Source: Streptomyces orinoci (lineage in GTDB: Bacteria; Actinomycetota; Actinomycetes; Streptomycetales; Streptomycetaceae). From it: a stretch of 64,000 bases of DNA. The notes under the pieces are model-generated. The model was not told where the DNA came from, searched no databases, and worked only from the letters and a program-made list of their open reading frames with translations. Positions 33,138-45,257 of this stretch are shown piece after piece. The stretch is taken from contig NZ_PHNC01000007.1 of assembly GCF_003121295.1 (NCBI RefSeq), positions 124,001 to 188,000 of the forward strand, read 5' to 3'. The translations under genes and the position numbers were made by a program. Position 1 is the stretch's first letter. Every line of letters begins with the position of its first letter.

Positions 33138-33800
33138 TCAGGCCCCGCTGCCCGTCCAGAAGTCCCACCACCTGGTGAGGATCAGCATGCCGATCACGCC
33201 GATCCACAGCACCGGCACCACCCAGTGGAACTCCAGCAGTGCCCGCCGCGGCCTCTCCGGGACCGGGATGAAGCCATGCCGGATGTTCTGCAGGGTCACG
33301 TACCAGAACATAAAGATGGTGGCGACCCAGGCCAGGCAGCACCACAGGCACAGCGAGCCGATGACATACAGCGACTGGTACTGCAGCCAGGTCACAAAGC
33401 CCACGCCGAACAGGCAGCCGGCCTGCATGCCCAGCCAGTACCAGCGGCGGTAGCGGGCTCCGGCGATCAGCCCCAGGCCGATGGAGATGATGATGCCGTA
33501 GGCGACCAGGCCCAGCATCGGGTTGGGGAACCCGAAGACATGGGCCTGCTTGCTCTCCATGATGTTGCCGCAGGAGACGATGGGGTTGAGGCTGCACCCG
33601 GGGGTGTAGGACTTCCCGGCCACCTTGGCTTCAAGAATCTTGTTCTTGTCGATGGTGATGACCCAGGCCGCCAGCAGCCCCATCGCACCGGTGACCACCA
33701 GCAGCCAGGCGAACGCCCGGCTGCCGCCCACGGCGCCCGTGGCGGGACCGTCCCGCTCCACATCGTCGGTGTCGGAGCGGTCCAGTGCCGAGGTGGTCAT
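33138..33800 (-). CDS. Vitamin K epoxide reductase (VKOR) family membrane protein
   Basis: Integral membrane oxidase that re-oxidises exported disulfide-forming proteins using menaquinone. The 220 residues have about five transmembrane helices, the loop cysteine pair in [16 protein letters not shown], and the active-site CxxC in [10 protein letters not shown]. There is no fused thioredoxin domain, so a separate partner is needed. The ATG at 33800 ([10 protein letters not shown]) was chosen; an in-frame TTG lies 45 nt upstream. Two cysteine-containing exported proteins are encoded nearby or in the same window. Confidence 0.9.
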   Translation of the reverse strand: MTTSALDRSDTDDVERDGPATGAVGGSRAFAWLLVVTGAMGLLAAWVITIDKNKILEAKVAGKSYTPGCSLNPIVSCGNIMESKQAHVFGFPNPMLGLVAYGIIISIGLGLIAGARYRRWYWLGMQAGCLFGVGFVTWLQYQSLYVIGSLCLWCCLAWVATIFMFWYVTLQNIRHGFIPVPERPRRALLEFHWVVPVLWIGVIGMLILTRWWDFWTGSGA

Positions 33801-33856
33801 AGCGGTATCGGTCCCATCACTAGGTTGCCGCCCATTCTGCACCAAGCGGCGGACGG

Positions 33857-35119
33857 TCAGGACTCCTTGGCGAGGAGTTCACCGACGACCGCGTCGATCG
33901 CGACAGCCGTCTGCTCTCCGCTGGCCAGGTCCTTCAACTGCACCACGCCCTCGGCCAGATCACGCTCGCCCAGCACCAGCGCCCAGCGCGCGCCCGAGCG
34001 GTTGGCCGACTTCATCGCGTTCTTCAGGCCCTTGCCGCCGAAGGCGAAGTCGGTGGCCAGGCCCGCCCGGCGCAGCTCGGTCACCACGGAGAACAGCGCC
34101 CGGCGCGCCTCCTCCCCCAGCGGCACCGCGAACACCTGGGTGGGCGCGGGCAGTTGGAGCTCGATGCCCTCGGCCTTCAGCGCCAGCACGGTACGGTCCA
34201 CACCCAGCGCCCAGCCGACCGAGGGCAGCGCCGGTCCGCCGATCATCTCGGACAGTCCGTCATAGCGGCCGCCGCCGCCGACCGCGGACTGGGCGCCCAG
34301 GCCGTCGTGGACGAACTCGAAGGTGGTACGGGTGTAGTAGTCCAGGCCGCGCACCAGCTTCTCGTCGTCCTGGAACTCCACACCGGCCGCGGTCAGCAGC
34401 GACCGGACCTCCTCGTGGTACGCCTTGCACGCCTCGCACAGGTGGTCGCGCAGCATCGGGGCGCCCACCAGCTGCTTCTGCACCGCCTCGCGCTTGTCGT
34501 CCAGCACCCGCAGCGGGTTGATCTCGATCCGGCGCCGGGTGTCCTCGTCCAGGTCCAGACCGCGCAGGAAGTCCTGGAGGGCGGCCCGGTAGGCGGGACG
34601 GCACTCCTTGTCGCCCAGCGAGTTCAGCAGCAGCCGGAAGTTCCTCAGGCCCAGCGACTTGTAGGCGTCCACCGCCAGGATGATCAACTCGGCGTCCAGC
34701 GCCGGGTCTTCGGCACCGATGGCCTCCGCGCCGACCTGGGAGAAGTGCCGGTAACGCCCGGCCTGGGGGCGCTCATAGCGGTAGTAGGAGCCGGAGTACC
34801 ACAGCTTGACCGGTAGATTGCCCTGCTTGTGCAGATTCGCCTCCAGCGCGGCCCGCAGCACCGAGGCGGTGCCCTCCGGGCGCAGCGCCAGCTGCTCGCT
34901 GCCACGCTGGGTGAGGGTGTACATCTCCTTGGTCACAATGTCGGTGGACTCACCGACGCCACGGGAGAACAGCTCGATCTGCTCGAAGCCCGGGGTCTCC
35001 GCATAGCCGTAGCCGGCGCGCTTCAGCGGCGCGGCAATGGCCTCGCGAACCGCCAGGTACGTGGCGGAATCGGGCGGAAGCAGGTCGTAAGTGCCCTTGG
35101 GGGCCTTGAAGGTGCTCAC
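33857..35119 (-). CDS. hisS: Histidyl-tRNA synthetase
   Basis: Class II synthetase of 420 residues. Motif 2 reads [20 protein letters not shown]. The histidine-specific segments [15 protein letters not shown] and [15 protein letters not shown] are intact, and the anticodon-binding domain ends the protein. The GTG at 35119 gives the standard N-terminus [18 protein letters not shown]; the frame is open upstream without family similarity. It lies 13 nt after the hydrolase gene. Confidence 0.97.
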   Translation of the reverse strand: MSTFKAPKGTYDLLPPDSATYLAVREAIAAPLKRAGYGYAETPGFEQIELFSRGVGESTDIVTKEMYTLTQRGSEQLALRPEGTASVLRAALEANLHKQGNLPVKLWYSGSYYRYERPQAGRYRHFSQVGAEAIGAEDPALDAELIILAVDAYKSLGLRNFRLLLNSLGDKECRPAYRAALQDFLRGLDLDEDTRRRIEINPLRVLDDKREAVQKQLVGAPMLRDHLCEACKAYHEEVRSLLTAAGVEFQDDEKLVRGLDYYTRTTFEFVHDGLGAQSAVGGGGRYDGLSEMIGGPALPSVGWALGVDRTVLALKAEGIELQLPAPTQVFAVPLGEEARRALFSVVTELRRAGLATDFAFGGKGLKNAMKSANRSGARWALVLGERDLAEGVVQLKDLASGEQTAVAIDAVVGELLAKES

Positions 35120-35132
35120 TGGAAGTCTCTCG

Positions 35133-35852
35133 TCACATTCCTCGTCGCGGAGCCGGGGTGCCGTCTCCGTGGCCGGACCGCGCCTGGGCCACCTGCCGCA
35201 GATAGGGGTTGGTGGCGCGCTCCCGGCCGATGCTGGTCTGGGGGCCGTGGCCGGACAGCACCACGGTGGAGTCGTCGAGCGGCAGGCACACACGGGCCAG
35301 CGACTCGAGTATCTCGGCGTGGTCGCCACCGGGCAGGTCGGTGCGTCCGATGGAGCCGGCGAACAGCAGGTCGCCCGAGAAGAACACCGAGGGGACCTCG
35401 GCGGTCTCGGGCAGCCGGAAGGTCACCGACCCCTTGGTATGGCCGGGCGCGTGCGCGACGGTGAACTCCAGCCCGGCCAGCTCCAGCCGGCTGCCGTCGG
35501 AGAGCTCCTTGACGTCGTCCGGCTCGCCCACGGTGAGCTCACCCAGCAGCTGGGTGCCGATGGAACGGCCCAGCGCCTTGGCCGGGTCGCTCATCATGTA
35601 GCGGTCCGCGGGGTGGATCCAGGCGGGCACATCATGCGCCCCGCATACCGGGACGACCGAGGCGACATGGTCGATATGGCCATGGGTGAGGACGACGGCG
35701 ACCGGCTTGAGGCGGTGTTTGCGCAGCGTTTCCTCGACGCCCTGGGCGGCCTGGTGGCCCGGGTCGATGATCACGCACTCCTCGCCCGCGGCGGGGGCGA
35801 CCAGGTAGCAGTTGGTGCCCCAGGCCCCGGCGGGGAACCCGGCAATCAGCAC
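35133..35852 (-). CDS. Metallo-beta-lactamase fold hydrolase (glyoxalase II-like)
   Basis: 239 residues. The metal-binding motif is [12 protein letters not shown], followed by [11 protein letters not shown] and [19 protein letters not shown], the pattern of glyoxalase II-like hydrolases and persulfide dioxygenases. Substrate specificity cannot be set from sequence. The gene is commonly found directly before hisS in actinobacteria and probably shares its transcript (13-nt gap). It starts at GTG 35852. Confidence 0.88.
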   Translation of the reverse strand: MLIAGFPAGAWGTNCYLVAPAAGEECVIIDPGHQAAQGVEETLRKHRLKPVAVVLTHGHIDHVASVVPVCGAHDVPAWIHPADRYMMSDPAKALGRSIGTQLLGELTVGEPDDVKELSDGSRLELAGLEFTVAHAPGHTKGSVTFRLPETAEVPSVFFSGDLLFAGSIGRTDLPGGDHAEILESLARVCLPLDDSTVVLSGHGPQTSIGRERATNPYLRQVAQARSGHGDGTPAPRRGM

Positions 35853-35992
35853 GTTCGTCCTTATCGGTCGGTGAGTGTCTCGGTGGATCAGAGCCTACCG
35901 GCGGCACTCCCGTCGCCGCGAACCCGTATACGGTACGGGCACACTCGCAACACAGTGCTATGTCGGACGAGACGGTACGAGGAGACGACCCG

Positions 35993-36847
35993 GTGGTCAG
36001 TAACGAGCAGCGGCGGCGGCAGCTCGCCCGGGAGAAGTTCGAGCGGCAGCAGGAACGCCGCGACGCCGAGCGGCGCAAGGCCCGCCGCCGCAACGCGGTG
36101 ATCGCGGCCGGCCTCGCCGTGGTGCTGGCCGGCGGTGCGACGGCCTACGCCACCGGCGCGCTGAGCGGCGACGGCAAGAAGGACAGCGCCGCGGACGCCG
36201 CGGACACCCCCACCCCCACCAAGGGCCCGGACCCCTGCAAGAAGCCGCTGCCCGGCTCCGCCTCCACCAAGCAGTGGAAGTCCGAGCCGTCGATGAGCAT
36301 CGACAAGTCGGCCTCGTACACCATGAGTCTGCAGACCACTTGTGGTGCGGTGGGCATCAAGCTGGACGCCGACAAGGCGCCGCACACGGTCAACTCCTTC
36401 AACTTCCTTGCCGCGCAGGGCTTTCTGGACCACTCCAAGTGCCACCGGCTGACCACGCAGGGCATCTATGTGCTGCAGTGCGGCGACCCCACGGCCAGCG
36501 GCCAGGGCGGGCCGGGGTACTCCATCCCGGATGAGAACCTCAAGGACGCGCGCCTGAAGCCGGACAAGTCCCCGGACGCGCAGCCGGGCTCGGTGGTCTA
36601 CCCCGCGGGCACCGTGGCGATGGCCAACGCCGGTCCCAACACCGGTGGCAGCCAGTTCTTCCTGGTCTACAAGGACAGCCCGCTGGCGCCCTCGTACACC
36701 CCCTTCGGCACCATGGACGCCGAGGGCCTGAAGACGGTCCAGAAGATCGCCGGGGCGGGTGCCCAGCCGGGTGCGCAGGGCAACCCCGGGGACGGTGCGC
36801 CCAACGCCACCGCAGTGATCGACAAGGCGACCGTCACCAAGTCCTGA
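35993..36847 (+). CDS. Exported cyclophilin-type peptidyl-prolyl isomerase
   Basis: 284 residues. A basic, helical N-terminal segment (about 1-34) precedes one transmembrane helix (35-55), a Pro/Thr-rich linker, and a cyclophilin domain from about residue 105. Core motifs are recognisable (KAPHTVNSFNFLAAQGFLD, PNTGGSQFFLVYKDS). The usual FHR and IQGG motifs read CHR and LQCG. Four cysteines (82, 117, 150, 163) lie in the extracytoplasmic part. The GTG at 35993 has GAGGAG upstream; an ATG at 35960 has none. Confidence 0.87.
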   Translation: MVSNEQRRRQLAREKFERQQERRDAERRKARRRNAVIAAGLAVVLAGGATAYATGALSGDGKKDSAADAADTPTPTKGPDPCKKPLPGSASTKQWKSEPSMSIDKSASYTMSLQTTCGAVGIKLDADKAPHTVNSFNFLAAQGFLDHSKCHRLTTQGIYVLQCGDPTASGQGGPGYSIPDENLKDARLKPDKSPDAQPGSVVYPAGTVAMANAGPNTGGSQFFLVYKDSPLAPSYTPFGTMDAEGLKTVQKIAGAGAQPGAQGNPGDGAPNATAVIDKATVTKS

Positions 36848-37095
36848 GCGGGCGGCCCGAGATCACCGCGGTCGGAAATTCCGTTCGCGCGGGATACGGA
36901 CAGCCGGGCCACCGTTCGCCTATGTTGGCGTTGTGCAGGGTGCCTGCTCCGGCGGCTGCGGGGACCCGGTCAGCACAGGAATCATCACTCAACTGATCAA
37001 GCCGTCGGACCGGCTGGGGCAGAGACCCGCCGGGACACCTGTGGACGATGCCCGAGGGCCGTGAACCGGCCCCGGCATCATGTGGAGGAGGCGCT
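36848..37095 (+). other. Intergenic region upstream of the DUF349 gene
   Basis: This 248-nt gap has no convincing coding frame. It should contain the DUF349 promoter; a TATGTT at about 36920 resembles a -10 box but lacks a matching -35. No terminator hairpin for the cyclophilin gene was clear. Confidence 0.35.
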
Positions 37096-38325
37096 GTGAG
37101 CAGCGACCGATGGGGCCGCGTCGATGAGACGGGGACGGTGTACGTGCGTACGGCCGACGGCGAGAAGGTCGTCGGTTCGTGGCAGGCGGGGAGTCCCGAG
37201 GAGGCCCTCGCTTACTTCGAGCGCAAGTACGAGGGCCTGGTCGTGGAGATCGGCCTCCTCGAGCGCCGGATCAAGACCACCGACCTGTCCGCCAAGGACG
37301 CCCTGACCGCGATCGAGCACCTGCGCAGCCAGGTCGAGGAGCATCACGCGGTCGGCGATCTGGACGCGCTGCGGGCCCGGTTGGACCAGCTCGTCGCCCT
37401 GGTCGAAACGCGCCGTGAGGAGCGCAAGGCCGCCAAGGCCAAGCAGTCCGAGGAGGCTCGTACCGCCAAGGAGGCCCTGGTCGCCGAGGCCGAGGAGCTG
37501 GCGGCCAGCGAGCAATGGCGGTCGGCGGGCGAGCGGTTGCGCGCCCTGGTGGACACCTGGAAGGGGCTGCCCCGGCTGGACCGCAAGACCGATGACGAGC
37601 TGTGGCACCGCTTCTCCCACGCCCGTTCGGCGTTCTCCAAGCGGCGCAAGGCGCACTTCGCCTCGCTGGACGCCCAGCGCGAGGAGGCCCGCAAGGCCAA
37701 GGAGAAGCTGGTCGCCGAGGCCGAGGCGCTGTCCGGATCCACCGACTGGGGTGCCACGGCGGCCCGTTACCGCGAGCTGATGAACGAGTGGAAGGCCGCC
37801 GGACGCGCCCAGCGCGAGGCGGAGGACGAGCTGTGGAGCCGCTTCCGCGGCGCCCAGGACGTCTTCTTCCAGGCGCGCGGTGAGGTGTTCGCCGAGCGCG
37901 ACGCCGAGCAGCAGCAGAACCTGGCGCTGAAGGAGGAGTTGGCGGCCGAGGCGGAGAAGCTGCTGCCGGTCACCGACCTCAAGGCGGCCCGGGCGGCGTT
38001 CCGTTCGGTCAATGAACGCTGGGAGGCCATCGGCCATGTGCCGCGGGACGCCCGGCCGAAGATCGAGGCGCGGATGCACGCCGTGGAGCGCGCCATCCAG
38101 GAGGCCGAGGAGGCCGAGTGGCGGCGCACCAACCCCGAGGCGCGGGCCCGCGCGGCCGGTCTGACCGGCCAGTTGCAGGCGGCCGTGGACAAGCTCCAGG
38201 AGCAGGTGGACAAGGCCCGTGCGGCCGGCAACCAGGCCAAGGCCGACAAGCTGGCCAAGGAGCTCGAGGGCCGCAAGGCGCTGCTGGACCAGGCGCTGAA
38301 GGGACTTGAGGAGTTCGGCGGCTGA
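37096..38325 (+). CDS. DUF349 repeat protein
   Basis: 409 residues, strongly helical and charged. Three DUF349 repeats occupy about 122-191, 198-270 and 278-345; each has a W-x8-Y/F-type core such as LVDTWKGLPRLDRKTDDELW and NEWKAAGRAQREAEDELWSR. The C-terminal coiled coil contains KLQEQVDKARAAGNQAKADK. Its function is unassigned; it is convergent with rel. The GTG at 37096 has GGAGGAGG upstream, deciding against an in-frame ATG at 37048. Confidence 0.85.
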   Translation: MSSDRWGRVDETGTVYVRTADGEKVVGSWQAGSPEEALAYFERKYEGLVVEIGLLERRIKTTDLSAKDALTAIEHLRSQVEEHHAVGDLDALRARLDQLVALVETRREERKAAKAKQSEEARTAKEALVAEAEELAASEQWRSAGERLRALVDTWKGLPRLDRKTDDELWHRFSHARSAFSKRRKAHFASLDAQREEARKAKEKLVAEAEALSGSTDWGATAARYRELMNEWKAAGRAQREAEDELWSRFRGAQDVFFQARGEVFAERDAEQQQNLALKEELAAEAEKLLPVTDLKAARAAFRSVNERWEAIGHVPRDARPKIEARMHAVERAIQEAEEAEWRRTNPEARARAAGLTGQLQAAVDKLQEQVDKARAAGNQAKADKLAKELEGRKALLDQALKGLEEFGG

Positions 38326-38344
38326 ACTCCGGCCCATAGCAAGG

Positions 38345-38380
38345 AAGATGGCCCCGGCGAGGTTTCGCCGGGGCCGTCTT
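38345..38380. terminator. Bidirectional terminator between DUF349 gene and rel
   Basis: An 11-bp perfect stem (GGCCCCGGCGA/TCGCCGGGGCC) with a GGTT loop is extended by flanking AAGA/TCTT. It lies between convergent stops at 38325 and 38394 and can act on both strands. Confidence 0.85.
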
Positions 38381-38393
38381 CGCATATGCGCTG

Positions 38394-40889
<2,496 letters not shown>

Positions 40890-40994
40890 GAGCACTCCTC
40901 ATGCGCGGTCCGGCCCCCCGAGCAGGTCCGGACTGCCATGGTATCGAGCCGAGGGGGGAAGCTGCCGCTCGCCCGGTGCGGGCGGGGAACGACA

Positions 40995-41045
40995 AGGGCG
41001 GGCCCCGGGATGCTCCCGGGGCCCGCCCACCGGTCCATTGGACCG
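40995..41045 (-). terminator. Tandem hairpins after apt
   Basis: A 15-bp perfect stem (GGGCGGGCCCCGGGA with a TGC loop) at 40995-41027 is preceded, in the direction of transcription, by a 7-bp CCGGTCC/GGACCGG hairpin (41029-41045). Together they end the secDF-apt transcript ahead of rel. Confidence 0.8.
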
Positions 41046-41060
41046 GGCCGGACCTGGTTC

Positions 41061-41609
41061 TCAGACCTGGATCAGCGCGTCCAGCGGCGCTCCGTCGAGC
41101 ACGCTCTCCAGCCGCTCGCGGCCGTTGAGGAATCCAAGCTCCATCAGCACCGCCACGCCCGCCACCTGGGCACCTGCCCGGCGGATCAGCTTCAGCGAGG
41201 CTTCCGCGGTGCCGCCGGTGGCCAGCACATCGTCGATCACCAGCACCCGCTCGCCGACGCCCAGCGCCTCCGCGTGGATCTCTATCTCGGCGGTGCCGTA
41301 CTCCAGCTCATACGCCTGGGAGAGGGTGGCACCGGGCAGCTTGCCCGCCTTGCGGACGGGGACGAAACCGACGCCCGCGCGGACGGCCACCGGGGCGGCC
41401 AGGATGAAGCCGCGGGCCTCCAGGCCGACGACCTTGTCCGCCCGGTAGCGCTCGCACAGCGCCGCCAGGGCGTCGGTGAGCGCGGTGAAGGCCCCGGCGT
41501 CGGCCAGCAGCGGGGTGATGTCCTTGAACATCACGCCGGGCTTGGGGTAGTCGGGGACGTCGGTGATCCGGCTGATCAGCAGGTCCCGCAGTTTCTGGTC
41601 GGTGGTCAT
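41061..41609 (-). CDS. apt: Adenine phosphoribosyltransferase
   Basis: Salvages adenine to AMP using PRPP. The 182 residues include ITDVPDYPKPGVMFKDITPL, GLEARGFILAAPVA and the PRPP loop VLVIDDVLATGGTAEAS. The start overlaps the secF stop by 4 nt (ATGA). The order secD-secF-apt-rel is conserved in actinobacteria and puts purine salvage beside ppGpp synthesis. Confidence 0.97.
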   Translation of the reverse strand: MTTDQKLRDLLISRITDVPDYPKPGVMFKDITPLLADAGAFTALTDALAALCERYRADKVVGLEARGFILAAPVAVRAGVGFVPVRKAGKLPGATLSQAYELEYGTAEIEIHAEALGVGERVLVIDDVLATGGTAEASLKLIRRAGAQVAGVAVLMELGFLNGRERLESVLDGAPLDALIQV

Positions 41610-42733
41610 CGGCGCTTCCCCTGGGTCCGGCCGCGGCCGCCACGGCCCCGGGTCGCCGGCTGGCGGCGCGGTCCGACCACGCCGGCGGGCGGGGTGTCCT
41701 CGGGGCCCTCGCCCTCCGGCGCGTCCGCCTCGTGGTCCGCGGGGTCGGTGGAGTCCGCCTTGGCCGCCTGGGCGGCACGGCGCGCATGCACCCGCTTGGC
41801 CAGGGCCTTCATCTGCGGGTCGCGCTCCTTGAACTCCGCCACCAGCGGGGTGGCGATAAAGATCGAGGAGTAGGCACCGGCCGTCAGACCCACGAACAGC
41901 GCCAGCGAGATGTCATTGAGCATGCCCGCGCCGAGGAAGCCGCCGCCGATGAACAGCAGACCGGCGACCGGCAGCAGCGCCACCACGGTGGTGTTGATGG
42001 AGCGCACCAGGGTGCTGTTGAGGCTGCGGTTGGCGATCTCGCTGTAGGTCCAGCGGGTCTGCTTGGTGAGGTCCTTCGAGCTCTCCTTGAGGCCGTCGAA
42101 GACGACCACGGTGTCGTAGAGCGAGTAACCGAGGATGGTCAGCAGACCGATCACGGTGCCCGGGGTGACCTCGAAGCCGACCAGGGCGTAGACGCCCACG
42201 GTGATGGTGAGGTCATGGACCAGGGCGATCAGCGCGGCCAGGGCCATCCGCCACTCGAAGGCGATGGCGAGGTAGATCACCACCAGGACCATGAAGATCC
42301 CCAGGCCGGTCCAGGCCTTGTTGGCGATCTCATCGCCCCAGCTGGGGCCGACGATGTCGGTGTTGATCTTGTTGGGCGAGACATCCAGCTTCTTGGCCAG
42401 GGCCTGCTGGGTGGTCCGGGACTTCTGCGTGGTCAGCTCGCTGACCTGCACCCGCAGCTTGCCGCCGCCGAGCTTCTGGACGATGGCGGTGTGACCCGAG
42501 GCATCCTCCGCGGTCCGCTTGGCCGCATCGGCACTGACCGAGGTCTTGGGCGTGGTGAAGACCGCGCCACCCTTGAACTCGATGCCCATGTTCAGGCCGC
42601 GCACCGCCAGGCCCACGATGGCCGTGATGGTGATCAGGATCGAGATGCCGTACCAGATCTTCCGCTTGCCGACGAAGTCATAGCCGACCTCGCCTCGGTA
42701 CAGCCGGGCGCCGAGCGCGCCGAGTCGCGACAT
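41606..42733 (-). CDS. secF: Protein translocase subunit SecF
   Basis: Partner of SecD in proton-driven late steps of protein export. The 375 residues have six transmembrane helices, starting with IWYGISILITITAIVGLAV, then the periplasmic domain and a cluster of five. The conserved GYSLYDTVVVFDGLKE is present. The C-terminal tail is basic and disordered (ending GRGGRGRTQGKRR). The ATG lies one base after the secD stop (TGA-G-ATG). Confidence 0.96.
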   Translation of the reverse strand: MSRLGALGARLYRGEVGYDFVGKRKIWYGISILITITAIVGLAVRGLNMGIEFKGGAVFTTPKTSVSADAAKRTAEDASGHTAIVQKLGGGKLRVQVSELTTQKSRTTQQALAKKLDVSPNKINTDIVGPSWGDEIANKAWTGLGIFMVLVVIYLAIAFEWRMALAALIALVHDLTITVGVYALVGFEVTPGTVIGLLTILGYSLYDTVVVFDGLKESSKDLTKQTRWTYSEIANRSLNSTLVRSINTTVVALLPVAGLLFIGGGFLGAGMLNDISLALFVGLTAGAYSSIFIATPLVAEFKERDPQMKALAKRVHARRAAQAAKADSTDPADHEADAPEGEGPEDTPPAGVVGPRRQPATRGRGGRGRTQGKRR

Positions 42734-42734
42734 C

Positions 42735-44459
42735 TCACGCCTCCTTCGGGTCGGTGCTGGCGGAGGGACGGCGGCGGGAGGACCGCAGCGGGGGGCGGGC
42801 ACCGAGCCGCTTGGGGTCCAGACCGGACCAGGGATGGCCGCTGGCGAAGAACTTGCGCCGGGCCAGGATCGTCATCAGCGGCTTGGTGAACAGGAAGACC
42901 ACCACCACGTCCAGCAGCGTGGTCAGACCCAGCGTGAAGGCGAAGCCCTGCACCTTGCCGACGGTGACCACGAACAGCACCGCGGCGGCCAGGAAGGACA
43001 CAAAGTCCGAGACCAGGATGGTGCGCCGGGCGCGCGGCCAGCCGCGCTCCACCGCCGGACGCAGGGTGCGTCCCTCGCGGATCTCGTCCCGGATGCGTTC
43101 GAAGTAGACGATGAAGGAGTCGGCGGTGATACCGATGGCCACGATGGCACCGCAGACGGCCGGCAGGTTCAGCGCAAAGCCGATGGCCGGGCCGAGCAGC
43201 ACCATCAGGGTGTAGGTGAGGATCGCCGAGCAGGCCAGGCTGGCCAGGGCCACCAGGGCCAGGCCGCGGTAGTAGGCCACCAGGTAGACGACCACCAGGG
43301 CCAGGCCGATGGCTCCGGCGAGCAGACCGGCGTGCAGCTGCTCACCGCCGAGCGCGGCGCTCACGGTGCTCTCGTCGACGATGTCAAAGGACAGCGGCAG
43401 CGAACCGTAGGCCAGAACGTTGGCCAGGTCATTGGCGCTGGACTGGTCGAAGTTGCCGGTGATCTGGGCGCTGCCGCCGTCAATGGCCTGGCGCACCGAG
43501 GGCGCGGAGACGGACTCGCCGTCCAGCACGATCGCGAAGCGGTTCTGCGGGTCGGGCTGGGAGGCCAGCTTGCCGGTGACATTGCCGAAGGTCTTGCTGC
43601 CCTTGCCGTTGAACTTCAGCGTCACCATCCAGCCCGCGGCCTGCTGGGTGTCCAGCACGGCCTTGGCGCCGGTCACATCCTTGCCGTCCACCGCGACCGG
43701 GCCGAGCAGCAGCTTCTCCTTGCCGTCCTTGTCACACGCCACCACCTGGTCGGTGGGCTTGGCGGCGTCGGCGGCCTTGGCGGCGTTGGACCGGCTCTGC
43801 TTGGTGGAGCAGTCCAGGGCCGCGAACCGCTTCTGCAGGTCCTGGGACGGAGCGGAAGGAGTGGGCGTGGGCTTGGGGGCCTGCGGGGCCTTCAGCGCGT
43901 CGGTGACGGCACGTCCCTGGCCACCGGGGGTCGCCGAGCCGGAGGGCTTGGCGCTGGGGGTGGCGGAGGGGCTGCTCTTGCCGCCCTTCTTGTCCTTGCC
44001 GCTGCCGCCCGAGGCGCTCGGGGTGGGCTGGGGCTGGGGCATCGTGCCCGCCGGGGCCGCCGCGAGCACCGGCCGGAACATCAGCTGGGCGGTGGTACCG
44101 ACCTGCTGGCGGGCCTGCTCCGCGTTGGTCCCCTTGGGGATGTTCACGATGATGTGGTTCTTGCCCTGCGTCTGGACCTCGGCCTCGGAGACACCGAGAC
44201 CGTTGACACGCCGCTCCAGGATGCCGACGGCCGTGTTCATATTGGTCTTGGTGATCGCATTGGGCTTGCCCGGCTCGTTCTTCGCCTCCAGCGTGAAGCT
44301 GGTGCCGCCCGCCAGGTCGATGCCCAGTCGCGGGGTGAAGTGCCCATAGGCGAACATTCCCCCGGTGAGCGCCACCATGACGAGCAGGATGAAGGCCAGG
44401 ACTCTGCCTGGCCTGCCCTGGCCGCCCGGGGACCTGCGGCCCTTCTTCGGTGCTGCCAC
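42735..44459 (-). CDS. secD: Protein translocase subunit SecD
   Basis: 574 residues. The first transmembrane helix (VLAFILLVMVALTGGMFAYG) is followed by the P1 head, with GIDLAGGTSFTLEA near its start, and five C-terminal helices containing AIGITADSFIVYFERIRDEI. Residues about 138-207 form a Pro/Ser/Ala/Lys-rich linker inside the extracytoplasmic part, not found in E. coli SecD. It starts at GTG 44459, 148 nt after yajC. Confidence 0.96.
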   Translation of the reverse strand: MAAPKKGRRSPGGQGRPGRVLAFILLVMVALTGGMFAYGHFTPRLGIDLAGGTSFTLEAKNEPGKPNAITKTNMNTAVGILERRVNGLGVSEAEVQTQGKNHIIVNIPKGTNAEQARQQVGTTAQLMFRPVLAAAPAGTMPQPQPTPSASGGSGKDKKGGKSSPSATPSAKPSGSATPGGQGRAVTDALKAPQAPKPTPTPSAPSQDLQKRFAALDCSTKQSRSNAAKAADAAKPTDQVVACDKDGKEKLLLGPVAVDGKDVTGAKAVLDTQQAAGWMVTLKFNGKGSKTFGNVTGKLASQPDPQNRFAIVLDGESVSAPSVRQAIDGGSAQITGNFDQSSANDLANVLAYGSLPLSFDIVDESTVSAALGGEQLHAGLLAGAIGLALVVVYLVAYYRGLALVALASLACSAILTYTLMVLLGPAIGFALNLPAVCGAIVAIGITADSFIVYFERIRDEIREGRTLRPAVERGWPRARRTILVSDFVSFLAAAVLFVVTVGKVQGFAFTLGLTTLLDVVVVFLFTKPLMTILARRKFFASGHPWSGLDPKRLGARPPLRSSRRRPSASTDPKEA

Positions 44460-44607
44460 CTTGTCGTTTCTCCCTGTCCAACCGCCGGGCCCGAAGGTGT
44501 TCGCCGGGCGGCCACGAAGTTTGTGGGGACCTGCCCCCGCCGGAGCCTAGACCGTCGGCCGGCCGCGGCCCGCCGAGCGGTGGGCGTGCCGCGGCCGGCC
44601 GCTGCGC

Positions 44608-45093
44608 TTACTTGGCGCCGGTGTCGCCCTCGCCCTTGTCGTCCCGCTTGGTGTCCTTCGGCTCGGCCTGCTCGGCCTGGTCACCGGCCGCTTCCTTGCC
44701 GAGGTCGATCTTCTTCTCCCCGGCCTTCTCCTCCGCCGGCCCGGCGGCCTCGCCCTCGGTCAGCGAGGAGAGGTCGTCCGGCACGACAGGGGCGTCGGAC
44801 TCGGCCGACTCGATGCCATGGATGATGCGGTTGTACTCGTCATCCGGCAGGACGGCGCCGATGGCGTTCTTGGCGTAGATCGCGTGCACACCCGGAGCGA
44901 CCTCCAGGAGCACCGAGTCCTCGCTGATCTCCTTGACGGTGGCGTACATTCCGCCGATCGTCCGCACACCGGTGCCCGGCTGCATCTGGTCACGCATGTT
45001 CGCAGCCTCGCGCTGCTTGTTCTTGGCCGACCGGGTCATCAGGAACATGGCCCCGATAAGCACGATGAACGGCAGGAGAGTCACGATATTCAC
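44608..45093 (-). CDS. yajC: Preprotein translocase subunit YajC
   Basis: Small single-span partner of SecDF. The N-terminal helix is LLPFIVLIGAMFLMTRSAKN, followed by the conserved core GTGVRTIGGMYATVKEISED. The C-terminal 70 residues are an acidic Glu/Lys/Ala tail typical of streptomycetes. It starts at GTG 45093 (VNIVTLLPF). The 148-nt gap before secD has no clear terminator. Confidence 0.94.
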   Translation of the reverse strand: MNIVTLLPFIVLIGAMFLMTRSAKNKQREAANMRDQMQPGTGVRTIGGMYATVKEISEDSVLLEVAPGVHAIYAKNAIGAVLPDDEYNRIIHGIESAESDAPVVPDDLSSLTEGEAAGPAEEKAGEKKIDLGKEAAGDQAEQAEPKDTKRDDKGEGDTGAK

Positions 45094-45257
45094 GGGACGG
45101 GGTTTCCTTCACACGACCGCGGGGTCCGCGGCCTGGTCTACGGGGGTGGTATGCCGCACCGTTGAGGACGGCATCGGCGGAGTCTAAGCGAGTCCGCACC
45201 TATGGAACAACGCCCAGCATGGCACTCGGGTTCCTGGCTGTCGAAGCGCCCGCGCCG

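Noticed and set aside
35960..35992. Upstream ATG start for the exported cyclophilin
   Set aside because: No ribosome binding site precedes it, whereas GAGGAG lies 8 nt before the GTG at 35993.
45162..45190. Hairpin between yajC and ruvB
   Set aside because: GCGGACTC/GACTCCGC pairs imperfectly and lies far from the ruvB stop's downstream side; it is too weak to call a terminator.
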